Source: Alkalihalobacillus deserti (GTDB taxonomy: Bacteria > Bacillota > Bacilli > Bacillales > Bacillaceae_D). From it: DNA of 64,000 nt. The stretch covers positions 620,001-684,000 of the forward strand of contig NZ_JAJAFR010000001.1 in NCBI RefSeq assembly GCF_020734105.1, read 5' to 3'. The translations under genes and the position numbers were made by a program. Under the pieces are notes generated by a model. That model was not told where the DNA came from. It worked only from the letters and a program-made list of their open reading frames with translations, and did no database searches. Position 1 is the first letter of the stretch, and every line of letters starts with the position of its first letter. Below are positions 56,207 to 64,000 of the stretch, piece after piece.

Positions 56207-56728
56207 TTAGTTTTTGGACTTCAAATTTGAAGTGAACCAGTTAGAAAATTTACCAATGCCGATACTTGTGAAAATGCTAATGAAGGCACTTCCGATGATA
56301 TCAGATGGAAAATGATGTCCTACCCAAATACGCGATAATCCCGTTAGTACGGATAGACCCAACATGATTGATCCGAGAACGCGTTCCCGTAGAAAAATTG
56401 AAGTAGCTACAGCAAATACAAGCAATGTATGTTTACTTGGAAATGAAGAGTCTACCTTTGAGGGAATAAGAATGCCTACACGGTGTTTAACAAAGGGACG
56501 GGGCTTAAAATAAACGAGTCTAATCACACTATTGATAAACAAGGTAAAAGCTGCTGTTGTAATCGCAGATAGCGCTACTTTTTTGTGTGAATAGTTTCGG
56601 AATAACATAAAAATCAAAACAAATATAAATATAAAACGAACTTTGTTTGAAATAAATATCATTAGCATATCTATTAAAAAGTTACGTCCCGCCAACCGAT
56701 TGAACGCCCTAAATATTTTGTAGTCCAT
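56207..56728 (-). CDS. PAP2 phosphatase, undecaprenyl-diphosphatase type
   Basis: A 173-residue membrane protein with the three PAP2 signatures in order: KPRPFVKHR, SSFPSKHT (catalytic His) and SRIWVGHHFPSD (nucleophile His). Five or so helices surround them. The closest well-known type is BcrC-like undecaprenyl-pyrophosphate phosphatase, which recycles the cell-wall lipid carrier and can confer bacitracin tolerance; other lipid phosphates are possible. Intact, monocistronic. Confidence 0.9.
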   Translation of the reverse strand: MDYKIFRAFNRLAGRNFLIDMLMIFISNKVRFIFIFVLIFMLFRNYSHKKVALSAITTAAFTLFINSVIRLVYFKPRPFVKHRVGILIPSKVDSSFPSKHTLLVFAVATSIFLRERVLGSIMLGLSVLTGLSRIWVGHHFPSDIIGSAFISIFTSIGIGKFSNWFTSNLKSKN

Positions 56729-56957
56729 AAATTAATCTTTTGTAGATATACATATCATACCCTTTGAAATGAGAAACATGTACTATACAGAAATACAAAG
56801 GAAATTAACAATTTTTAATGCGATTTTGAATTTTAAATTGGTACAACAATTTATCGCAGCGAATATTAACGGGTAAATGCTCTGTAATGATCGAAAAATA
56901 GTTTGGTTATTAATTTAATGGATTTGTTCACATGTTTCTTTCACTTCTCATTACAAA

Positions 56958-57641
56958 TTAATGGTAATTATTTACAAGAAGCGTTTCCCCTTCTAGCCAT
57001 TCTGCATAAAATACTTGTTTAATACTTGCAATTCCTAGTTTGTTAAGCTCATTAAGTAGCCATTCTTCGTTGTAGCCTGATTGTGCTAAATTGTCATATA
57101 AAATTTCTCCATCTGAAATAATGGTGGTAGGTAAGAAGACTGGCTTCGGTATCATATTTATATCTTGTTTCGTAGTGGTATCATACATTGATTTTTTCAT
57201 TACACTGACAGAGCCATCAGATTCTAAGATAGCGTAGGCTACCTCACGGATAGAAAAGACATCCTTTTTTCTAAGAAGTATTTGTAATTGATTTATATCA
57301 AGACGATTTTTTTTCAACTCTTGATAATCAATTATTCCATTTCGAATAACAATCGAAGGTTTCCCCTCAAGAAGAGATCGGGTTTTTTTAACTTTTTGAG
57401 TGATTACTTCAACGGTGAAAATAAGTATTGCCCATAGTGTTAAAGCGTAAAGAATATATTGTATTCCTATTTCCTTATCATAAATAGCGTTTCCTAATAA
57501 CTCTCCAAGTATAAGAGCAGAAATAAAATAGAAGGGAGTAAGTTGTGTAATTTGTGTTTTTCCAAGAATCTTTGTTAATAAGATTAATGCAATAAAACCA
57601 ATAGTTAATTCAATTGTTAGATGAAAGAAATTTGTATTCAC
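56958..57641 (-). CDS. DUF421 (YetF/YdfR-like) membrane protein
   Basis: A 227-residue protein with AAGGAGG upstream of the ATG. Three N-terminal helices (ELTIGFIALILLTKILG, TPFYFISALILGELLGNAI, YILYALTLWAILIFTVEVI) are followed by two DUF421 repeats: GKPSIVIRNGIIDYQELKKN with EVAYAILESDGSVSVMKKS, and TIISDGEILYDNLAQSGYNE with IKQVFYAEWLEGETLLV. It has no DUF1657-like tail, unlike the operon version. Intact; function unknown. Confidence 0.9.
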   Translation of the reverse strand: MNTNFFHLTIELTIGFIALILLTKILGKTQITQLTPFYFISALILGELLGNAIYDKEIGIQYILYALTLWAILIFTVEVITQKVKKTRSLLEGKPSIVIRNGIIDYQELKKNRLDINQLQILLRKKDVFSIREVAYAILESDGSVSVMKKSMYDTTTKQDINMIPKPVFLPTTIISDGEILYDNLAQSGYNEEWLLNELNKLGIASIKQVFYAEWLEGETLLVNNYH

Positions 57642-57992
57642 TTTACCTGCCTCCTTCTTACTACATAAACCTATTTTTAACCAATTAAGGGGATAATACT
57701 CAAAAAGAGGAATAGGGGGGTCCTTTTTAGATGGTATATCACTAAAAAACGGCTACATAAGCATGGAATGGAATTCATTTCGCAACGGTACCAGAACAAA
57801 TGAGCAGGATGTTGTCGTAACGGCAGCCATTATCAATAAAGAGCTTTTCTTCGTTTCTAGATAGAAGTAAATAGTCGAACAATTTTTTTCAGTATGTCTC
57901 CTAAGTAGAGTGGGACCATATAAAAGATAGAGACACTTTTAAGTGAATTTATAAGGTAGCAAAATAACATAAAAATAACAGGAGGTTTTAAC
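57642..57992. other. Intergenic stretch, no gene
   Basis: No ORF of note. A stretch near 57790-57865 resembles one near 46.5 kb only weakly. Confidence 0.4.
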
Positions 57993-58142
57993 ATGGAAAA
58001 AGATAAAAGTCAGGATGATTTAAATTTTAATTTGCAAAAAAAAGCTAACGAAGAAACTTTAGAAATAAGTTCAACAGGGTATGGATTTGAATATGTTACA
58101 AATAAAACCGAAGAAGAACAAAAATTACATCAAAAGAAATAG
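57993..58142 (+). CDS. Small acidic/basic protein, 49 aa, unknown
   Basis: ATG 57993 follows a perfect AGGAGG site. The peptide MEKDKSQDDLNFNLQKKANE, then ETLEISSTGYGFEYVTNKTE, is highly charged and soluble. Its place directly before a CsbD gene suggests a stress or sporulation regulon. No family is recognised. Confidence 0.6.
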   Translation: MEKDKSQDDLNFNLQKKANEETLEISSTGYGFEYVTNKTEEEQKLHQKK

Positions 58143-58234
58143 AAGAAGAAAGAATATTATCACCTAATACTTGAATGTTTACATCCATTAAATAAAGGTT
58201 ATATACCTCTAAACACAAGAAGGAGGAATTGATC

Positions 58235-58414
58235 ATGGCAAATAACAATAACGGGGTATCAGATAAGGTAAAAGGTGGAGTAAATAAAGCAAAAGGTGAA
58301 CTGAAAGATCAAGTAGGAAATGCAACAGACAACCAAAAACTTCAACGCAAAGGTAAGAAGGATAAAGTAAAAGGTGATGTGCAAGAGGAGGTTGGCAAAG
58401 CGAAGGACCGTTAA
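58235..58414 (+). CDS. CsbD family stress protein
   Basis: A 59-residue protein. ATG 58235 has AAGGAGG 8 nt upstream; the frame from 58229 is not needed. It has the CsbD repeats GVSDKVKGGVNKAKGELKDQVG and KKDKVKGDVQEEVGKAKD: lysine-rich, hydrophilic, intrinsically disordered. CsbD-type proteins belong to the general stress (sigma-B) response in B. subtilis. A terminator follows. Confidence 0.93.
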   Translation: MANNNNGVSDKVKGGVNKAKGELKDQVGNATDNQKLQRKGKKDKVKGDVQEEVGKAKDR

Positions 58415-58458
58415 TTGAAACTATATAAAAAAATAACATATTTCATTTATAAATGACA

Positions 58459-58492
58459 GAGCATATAAGGATGATATCTTTATATGCTTTTT
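58459..58492 (+). terminator. Terminator of the csbD-like gene
   Basis: AGCATATAAG and CTTTATATGC flank GATGATAT, followed by seven T. Confidence 0.85.
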
Positions 58493-58618
58493 TTGTATCT
58501 GTTAATATAAAAGAGGATACAGCTTGAGAATATACTATCTTATGTTCAGGAGAAGTCGTAGCTCCTACGCAATCTTCCTTAATAATGAAACTCAGAAACT
58601 CAAAAGCAAAACAAATAA

Positions 58619-58786
58619 GGAACCGCTTTAAATGCGATCCCAGGCGTTAAGGTATTGAACAATGGGGGATTATACTACCGTCCAAAGGCACATAAAACTA
58701 AGAAGGGTAAAAAGCAAAATCGTTTAGAAAAAATAGTTGATGAACCTAAAAGGTTTTACTCCAATAATAAAGGTACTTATTATTAA
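58619..58786 (+). pseudogene. 3' remnant of an unrecognised gene
   Basis: An open frame without a start: ALNAIPGVKVLNNGGLYYRP, KAHKTKKGKKQNRLEKIVDE, ending FYSNNKGTYY. It is basic and protein-like, but upstream stops show the beginning is lost. Family unknown. Confidence 0.4.
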
Positions 58787-59056
58787 GCTACGTCACCTCA
58801 CCAGTTTAGGAAAACAGGAAAGCTTGGTATTCTGCTTTCATAAATAATTAAACTTCCTTTCTAAAGCCAAAATATTCTTCAATGAATTTGTTCCATTGGG
58901 TCCGTTACGCGATTGGAAACTACGCATAACAATTCCTATTTCATGACATACTACAAGAAACCTGAAGAGGTATATGATTAAAGACAAAGTTACCAATTAG
59001 TTGAGATAGGATTTTTTGCAGTTAACTTCAAAAAGTTATTGGTAGGAGGGATAAAT

Positions 59057-59215
59057 ATGGATAAGTTGGAATCTCTAACAAAAAAAGAACAGGAACAAGA
59101 AGATATAAAAAAATACAGTGAAGTCAACGAATTCAACCACGAACGTAACCATGTTGCCAAAGCTCAAAAACAAATGGCATCACAAGAGACAACTGGAGTA
59201 TTAGATCAAGAATAA
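59057..59215 (+). CDS. Small charged protein, 52 aa, unknown
   Basis: GTAGGAGGG precedes ATG 59057 and a terminator follows. The peptide MDKLESLTKKEQEQEDIKKY, then HERNHVAKAQKQMASQETTG, is hydrophilic and helical. It lies in a cluster of small stress or spore-type genes. No family is recognised. Confidence 0.6.
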   Translation: MDKLESLTKKEQEQEDIKKYSEVNEFNHERNHVAKAQKQMASQETTGVLDQE

Positions 59216-59245
59216 AACATCCTTATCTGTAAAAATAATAAAAGT

Positions 59246-59292
59246 AAACTCCAGACAACGGGTTTAATTACCGTAGTACTGGAGTTTTTTTT
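59246..59292 (+). terminator. Terminator
   Basis: AAACTCCAG pairs with CTGGAGTTT over an inner CGG/CCG helix, followed by T residues. Confidence 0.85.
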
Positions 59293-59586
59293 ATCAACAA
59301 TTGATTCAAGTATAGGAACGATAAAAAAGTAAGGGATACAATAAAAATATCTTAGATTTAAATTACTAATAATGATTTTAAGGAAGGTTCTAACTGAAAA
59401 GATGTTTATAGCCAGTTGGGATAATGCTTGGATTAAATACTGTTGTTATTATTTAAAGAGAAATTTCAGAATTGGTAAATCACAATGCTTTCAATCCATA
59501 ATGTGTAGGTAAGCATCAGTAATACTTGGATAGAAAGAACAGCCTATCTAAGATAAGCTGTCCTATATCAACTCCAAAACGGTTAA

Positions 59587-59748
59587 CTAATCTCTCATCT
59601 GATTAAATGCTCTTTGAACTGGCTGCATCATGTTATTTCCGTTATTGTTACGTCCCCTCATGATTCCGTAAGTAGCTGCACCTACTCCTAAGCCAACTAA
59701 TGACCACATTAGAGTATTTCCATTATTATTTCGTCCCATCCCAAACAT
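59587..59748 (-). CDS. DUF3918-like small protein with one membrane helix
   Basis: 53 residues. ATG 59748 has GGAGATG upstream, better than the far ATG 59784. The peptide MFGMGRNNNGNTLMWSLVGL, GVGAATYGIMRGRNNNGN, ending VQRAFNQMRD has a short hydrophobic GLGVGAATYG helix between Asn/Gly-rich arms. This resembles the DUF3918 small proteins of Bacillus, of unknown role. Confidence 0.75.
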   Translation of the reverse strand: MFGMGRNNNGNTLMWSLVGLGVGAATYGIMRGRNNNGNNMMQPVQRAFNQMRD

Positions 59749-60113
59749 ATTAACATCTCCTATCGGTTGTTGTTTGAAGCCCAATTCGTCAGCGGAGTTA
59801 CCTAAAAAACGTTTGAAATATCAAATGTCTATATTCAAACATTAATTAGTCTCACTTTTGATCTTAAAAATAAACAAGGTTTTAGTTACCAAATTTTTTA
59901 AGCTAAGGGATATCCTCATCTTGATTAAATAGAAGCCTTTAATATTTAGTTCTTTTATTTTGTTCAAGTGTGAAGGGGAGTTGCAACATCTCCAAAAGGA
60001 CTTAAACTTCCATATCAGCCATTTGTATCTTCCTTTTGAATCCTTTTTTTATTGAAGGACTAAGACGTATCAAAAAGAAATTATGGGAGAACTTAATTCT
60101 TGGAGGTGAGAAA

Positions 60114-60281
60114 ATGACTAACAACAACAATCGTAATAATAACAACAATAATAAGGATAATAACAATAATGAGCTTAATGTTGAAAATGAAAATGTAGAA
60201 TTTGCAATTGAAAATGACGCACAAAACTTAAACAACAGTAAAAATAACAACAATAATCGCACTAACAACTCTAATTGCTAA
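60114..60281 (+). CDS. Asparagine-rich small protein
   Basis: 55 residues. ATG 60114 follows TTGGAGGTGAG. About half of all residues are Asn (TNNNNRNNNNNNKDNNNN, then ELNVENENVEFAIENDAQN), ending in SNC. It is low-complexity and probably disordered. Similar Asn-rich peptides occur among spore-related small proteins, but no family is certain. A perfect terminator hairpin follows. Confidence 0.75.
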   Translation: MTNNNNRNNNNNNKDNNNNELNVENENVEFAIENDAQNLNNSKNNNNNRTNNSNC

Positions 60282-60323
60282 TTAGCTCTCTCAGCTTCGT
60301 TCACACACTCGCATAGCCAAAGA

Positions 60324-60352
60324 AGGTGTCAACTAACAGTTGACACCTTTCT
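60324..60352 (+). terminator. Terminator of the Asn-rich gene
   Basis: AAGGTGTCAACT-AAC-AGTTGACACCTT, a perfect 12-bp stem. Confidence 0.85.
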
Positions 60353-60544
60353 GTTGTTATCTTTCACTTAAAAGAAAAAATAGCCTTAATTTAGGATGCT
60401 TATTTAATTCAAGAAAATAAGAGAACGGGACCATCCAACCATCCAGATTATGAGTTCAAACTTATAACCATCTTAGGTAAATTTGAATAACAACTAAGGA
60501 GGTTTTAATTTTCGACACGTATCACTCTAATTGTCAAAACCATA

Positions 60545-60670
60545 ATGGTGGCTGTCGTTCTTTGGGTTATCATGACTGCTATGTATAATTATCTAGCCCA
60601 TGGAACCTTTGAAGCAAGCAGTAAGCTATATTTTTTACTACATAATTTACTATTATTTTTTGCATACTAA
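60545..60670 (+). CDS. Small membrane protein, start uncertain
   Basis: The frame TRITLIVKTIMVAVVLWVIM, then YNYLAHGTFEASSKLYFLLH, ending LLFFAY gives two helices. A perfect AAGGAGG lies at about 60497, but the codon at proper distance is not a normal start, so either an internal ATG (60545, listed) is used or the original start was mutated. It lies just ahead of the phosphodiesterase gene. Confidence 0.4.
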   Translation: MVAVVLWVIMTAMYNYLAHGTFEASSKLYFLLHNLLLFFAY

Positions 60671-60715
60671 AATGGACTAGTTTCTTAGGTGAAATTTTAA
60701 TAAGAATGATTAGGG

Positions 60716-62188
60716 GTGACATCAATTACTACTTCCAATAAAAAAGTTATTATGGTAATGCTTGATACATTAATGGATAAACCATTACACATTGCGTTAA
60801 AAGAGGAAACCTTACCTGCTTTTACATACTTTATGGAACATGGAACATATTATCCTAGCGTCGTTGCCCCTTTCCCTACAATCTCAGTAAATGTGGAAAG
60901 CGCATTACTGACAGGACATTATTCAGATCAACATGGAATCCCTTCTCTTACATGGTATAGCCAAAAAGAAAATAGGATCATTAATTATGGGACACACCTT
61001 TTCGATCAAATGAAACTGGGACTTAGTACATGCTTGAAAGATTCTCTTTACCGTTTAAATAATGAACATTTAAATAAAAAAGTGAAAACCATTCATGAGG
61101 AGTTACACGAGCAAGGGAAAAAAACTGCTTCTATCAATCCGCTTGTAAACAGAGGGAACGTTCAGCACCGATTAACAATTCCTGGTTTTATAAGGTACTT
61201 TGTAAGTATTAATAAGCACATTGATACATTTGCAACTACAAAATATGTCTATGGTAGCTTATCTAGGCTGAATCCTAATGGGAAATACAGCAGTATTTGG
61301 CATAAATATGGTTTTAATAATAAATTCTCGACTCAAGAATTTACTCACTTAGTTAATAATCAAGACATTCCTGACTTTTCCTTTGTCTATCTGCCTGATC
61401 ATGATAAGAATGTTCATAAACGAGGGCCTATGGATACGAAGGGTATTAAGGACATGGATAGAAACTTACAAACAATGTTGGACTCCTTTCCGACATGGCA
61501 AGAGGCACTTGACAATCATATTTGGATTTTGATTGGGGATAATGGTCAATCGGGCATAAAAGATGATCGCAAACAAGCTTTTGTTGATCTAATGAAATTA
61601 TTACGGCCATTAAAGATCACAAAATTGAGTAAGGGCGTGCGAAAGGAAGATCAAGTAGTTATAGCAAACAATTTGAGGTCATGTTTTATCTATTCATTAG
61701 ACACAAACGATGTACCAATAACAGAGATTGTCGAGAAATTAAAAACAGAGGAACGCCTCGATATGATCTCTTGGAAAATAGATGAATGGATTCATGTTGC
61801 ATCGGGTGAGAGCAAAGAAAGCTTTAAATTTAAAGAAAGTGGAAAAGCAAAGGACGAATTCAATCAAACTTGGGAGATTAGGGGAGACCACTCTATTCTT
61901 GATTTAACTATAAAGGAAAACGACGTCACTTTCGGTGATTTTCCAGATGCCCTAAGAAGGCTTCATAGCACTCTCCATTCTCATGAAGGAGACTTTGTAG
62001 TTATATCTGTAAAACCGGGTTGTGAATTAAAAGGGGAAATTACACCTTCACATGCTGGAGGAGCAAGTCATGGAGGTTTTCATAAAAATGATTCTTTGGT
62101 TCCGATGCTGGTTACAGGTACAGAATCTACTCCTGATTTTTTCCGAATGATTGACTTAAAAAAGTGGATTTTAGACCTTACTAATTAA
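60716..62188 (+). CDS. Alkaline-phosphatase-superfamily nucleotide pyrophosphatase/phosphodiesterase
   Basis: A 490-residue protein. VMLDTLMDKPLHIALKEETLP supplies the first metal ligand. FPTISVNVESALLTGHYSDQHGIP holds the nucleophile Thr/Ser region of the type-I phosphodiesterase family. SFVYLPDHDKNVHKRGPM, ILIGDNGQSG and AGGASHGGFHKNDS supply further Asp/His metal ligands. GTG 60716 is used although its ribosome site is weak; ATG 60752 is the next option. There is no signal peptide, so it would act in the cytoplasm. Substrate unknown. Confidence 0.88.
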   Translation: MTSITTSNKKVIMVMLDTLMDKPLHIALKEETLPAFTYFMEHGTYYPSVVAPFPTISVNVESALLTGHYSDQHGIPSLTWYSQKENRIINYGTHLFDQMKLGLSTCLKDSLYRLNNEHLNKKVKTIHEELHEQGKKTASINPLVNRGNVQHRLTIPGFIRYFVSINKHIDTFATTKYVYGSLSRLNPNGKYSSIWHKYGFNNKFSTQEFTHLVNNQDIPDFSFVYLPDHDKNVHKRGPMDTKGIKDMDRNLQTMLDSFPTWQEALDNHIWILIGDNGQSGIKDDRKQAFVDLMKLLRPLKITKLSKGVRKEDQVVIANNLRSCFIYSLDTNDVPITEIVEKLKTEERLDMISWKIDEWIHVASGESKESFKFKESGKAKDEFNQTWEIRGDHSILDLTIKENDVTFGDFPDALRRLHSTLHSHEGDFVVISVKPGCELKGEITPSHAGGASHGGFHKNDSLVPMLVTGTESTPDFFRMIDLKKWILDLTN

Positions 62189-62665
62189 TTGCTTAGCATT
62201 TCCAAATATAAATAATAGGAACCTTATAGTGGGAGGGCATCGAATGGAAAGTATCTTGACGAAATGAAAGAAGCAATTATTCTAAAGGTAAAGAGTTTTC
62301 TCCAATGGAAGTAAATTGGTGAAAATTTTAGTCTTTGTGTTAAAAGCTTGCCGGATTCAGGGGCTGAATTTTAGTCCCATATACGTCTAAGTATCTGTAA
62401 ATAGCATTTTCTCCTTCCTCGTCCCCGAACGTAATAGATTAATTGCAGGAAAGACTTTTCGTTCAGTATCTAATCCTCCTAAAACGTATTCGATCGCATG
62501 GTAGAACAATCCCAATTATAAGTCCCTGCTAACCTGTAATACTATCCGATTTTTCCGATTATACTTGCCTTCAGATACAACCTACCTACATATATTAATT
62601 AATTTCAGTTAAAGATATTGAAAGAAGAAGAAAGAAAAGAAGAAGCTTGAGAAGGAGGTTATGAC
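62189..62665. other. Intergenic stretch, no gene
   Basis: No ORF above noise. It ends with the AGAAGGAGG ribosome site of the next gene. Confidence 0.5.
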
Positions 62666-63277
62666 TTGGATTTACATTTTATATGGAAATCTATCGTCAT
62701 TGTTATTGGTGGGGTTCTTATTTTGCGATTGGCAGGAAGAAAGTCAATTTCACAACTGACGGTTGCTCAGACTGTCATGATGGTCGCCGTTGGTTCATTG
62801 ATTATTCAGCCAGTGGGAGATAGAAACATTTGGATTACTATGGTAATTACACTTTTACTTGTACTCACTCTTATTTTTATTGAGTATATCGTAATGAAAT
62901 TTGACGTCCTTGAAAGCATAATTTACAGCAAATCAATCATGGTGGTTGAAAATGGAAAGGTTAATGAAAGAAATTTAAAAAAAATGCGTTTAACCGTTGA
63001 TATGCTAGAAGTCCGATTGAGACAGCAAAGCGTTCAAAGAATCAGTGATTTACAATGGGCTACGGTAGAATCAAACGGTCAATTAGGATATATGCTAAAA
63101 CCAGAAAAGCAATACGCAACCAAAGAAGATATTCAAATGCTGATATCGACGATTCAAGGAAACATGATGATCTCACCTATCCAAACCCCAGTGACTCAAT
63201 CAAATGGATTAGACAACCTATTTACTGAAGTTGAAACTAAAAAGCATATACAGGAACCTCCAGAACATTTGAAATGA
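62666..63277 (+). CDS. DUF421 (YetF-like) membrane protein
   Basis: A 203-residue protein from TTG 62666 with GAAGGAGG upstream. Three helices (IWKSIVIVIGGVLILRL, a TVMMVAVGSLIIQPV helix, MVITLLLVLTLIFIEYIVM), the family segment AGRKSISQLTV, one DUF421 repeat (SIMVVENGKVNERNLKKMRL, RQQSVQRISDLQWATVESNG) and a polar tail. It is the intact relative of the frameshifted gene at 47.7 kb. The next gene, a ClC channel, starts within 12 nt, so they form an operon. Confidence 0.9.
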   Translation: MDLHFIWKSIVIVIGGVLILRLAGRKSISQLTVAQTVMMVAVGSLIIQPVGDRNIWITMVITLLLVLTLIFIEYIVMKFDVLESIIYSKSIMVVENGKVNERNLKKMRLTVDMLEVRLRQQSVQRISDLQWATVESNGQLGYMLKPEKQYATKEDIQMLISTIQGNMMISPIQTPVTQSNGLDNLFTEVETKKHIQEPPEHLK

Positions 63278-63288
63278 GGGAAGATAGA

Positions 63289-64000
63289 GTGAATTTAAAA
63301 CTCAGGTATAAAACATTTATTTCAACCTTATCCAAATGGATACTTTCGGGAGTAGGGATCGGTGTCATCATAGGATCGACCACGGCTTTCCTTTTACATA
63401 CGAATGACTTACTCGGAGAGATACGTGAGAAAGACTCTTGGCTGATCTTCTTTCTCCCGCTAGCAGGCTTAATTATAGGTTATATATATATGAATTACGG
63501 CAAGAAATCGGGAAATGACTCAGCTAAAGGAAATAATCTGGTTATAGAGGGGATTCATGGTAAAGCTAAAGTACTACGGAGAATGGGGCCGATTGTCTAT
63601 TTAGGTACATTTATTACAGTCTTATTTGGTGGGTCGACTGGAAGAGAAGGGGCCTCTATCCAAATGGGAGGAAGTGTAGCGGAAGCGATAAATCAATTTT
63701 TTAAAGTGAATATATTGGACAAAAACATTTTATTGATGAGTGGAATAAGCGCAGGGTTTGGAGCAGCGTTTGGTACTCCTATTACAGGAGCTGTTTTCGG
63801 AATGGAAATGACTGCTTTAGGGAAAATGAAATACGAAGCATTCGTCCCTTGTCTTATCGCGAGTTACGTCGGTCATTATATGTCCGAGAAAGCATGGGGA
63901 ATTCAACATGAATCATTCAACATTCAAACAGTACCTGAAGCCTCTCTGTCCACATTTACAATCGTTATTCTCCTAGCAACTGTCTTTAGTCTCTTAAGTG
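63289..64000 (+). CDS. ClC-family chloride channel or antiporter, 5' part
   Basis: The gene runs off the window edge; about 237 residues are seen. GTG 63289 has GAGGGAAG upstream; in-frame ATG 63274, overlapping the previous stop, is an alternative. ClC signatures: GGSTGREGASIQMGG (selectivity-filter GREGP-type segment, here GREGA), and GISAGFGAAFGTPITGAVFGMEM, with conserved helix-start glycines. The first two helices lie at 15-35 and 50-70. It probably moves Cl- (or F-) across the membrane. The gating glutamate appears present in GREG. Confidence 0.9.
   Translation, partial: MNLKLRYKTFISTLSKWILSGVGIGVIIGSTTAFLLHTNDLLGEIREKDSWLIFFLPLAGLIIGYIYMNYGKKSGNDSAKGNNLVIEGIHGKAKVLRRMGPIVYLGTFITVLFGGSTGREGASIQMGGSVAEAINQFFKVNILDKNILLMSGISAGFGAAFGTPITGAVFGMEMTALGKMKYEAFVPCLIASYVGHYMSEKAWGIQHESFNIQTVPEASLSTFTIVILLATVFSLLS

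Noticed and set aside
57790..57865. Similarity between 57.8 kb and 46.5 kb (AGCAGG, GTTGTCGT, CGGCAGC)
   Set aside because: The match is short and the reading frames differ, so I could not support a shared gene or repeat.
60002..60268. Leu-rich 88-codon minus-strand ORF
   Set aside because: It is the reverse reading of AAC/AAT repeats in the Asn-rich gene.

Overview
The window is a stretch of chromosome from a low-GC, endospore-forming Bacillaceae bacterium. The evidence is the A+T-rich codon use, strong GGAGG-type ribosome sites, frequent TTG and GTG starts, and many sporulation or spore-associated genes: a SpoVA operon, DUF1657 and YhcN/YlaJ proteins, a CotF-like coat protein, a Spo0M-like protein and a KinB-like kinase. 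The gene families and the group II intron relics fit an (often alkaliphilic) Bacillus relative. I cannot fix the species. I see no tRNA, rRNA, CRISPR array or intact transposase.

Layout, 0-25 kb. The window opens with the end of the PPDK regulatory protein and complete pyruvate, phosphate dikinase. A 5' piece of a group II intron sits just after the ppdK terminator. Next come a Q-rich protein, a secreted lipoprotein with a ComEC-type metallo-beta-lactamase domain plus helix-hairpin-helix, and a DUF3006 partner. A LuxR-type regulator faces an esterase and a Baeyer-Villiger monooxygenase, a likely ketone-to-ester-to-acid route. About 265 nt of highly structured RNA-like sequence lies at 11.1 kb. 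Signalling genes follow: a chemoreceptor, a PAS-GGDEF-EAL gene broken at both ends, and a sensor kinase. A coat protein, a TIMP-like protein, a phosphatase, a RacA-like protein, a luciferase-like oxidoreductase and BrnQ with a cre-like site complete this part.

Layout, 25-42 kb. This part holds a secreted 5'-nucleotidase, a UPF0316 membrane protein, a MarR/MFS efflux pair with a perfect 22-bp palindromic operator, a second luciferase-like oxidoreductase with a flavin-reductase-like partner, an AI-2E family permease, Spo0M-like, EcsC and CaCA antiporter genes, and an HPP membrane protein. Broken aldehyde dehydrogenase, Ser/Thr kinase, TetR and hemerythrin genes lie among them.

Layout, 42-58 kb. 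The most interesting region carries two copies of a spoVA2mob-like operon (DUF1657, YhcN/YlaJ, SpoVAC, SpoVAD, SpoVAEb, DUF1657, large DUF421, small DUF421, and an extra 52-aa protein not usually listed). The 49.4-53.9 kb copy has the full gene order, but SpoVAD has an in-frame ochre codon and the small DUF421 gene a +1 frameshift. The 42.5-44.0 kb copy is a deletion derivative that still keeps both DUF1657 genes and the 52-aa gene open. Five further DUF421 (YetF) genes or fragments surround them. In other Bacillus this operon type is linked to high spore heat resistance.

Layout, 58-64 kb. Small stress or spore proteins (CsbD, Asn-rich, DUF3918-like) are followed by a nucleotide-pyrophosphatase-like enzyme, another YetF protein and the start of a ClC chloride channel.

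An overall oddity is the density of broken genes between about 32 and 56 kb, several of them broken by one-base indels in homopolymers. Either this is a decaying accessory region or some breaks are sequencing errors.
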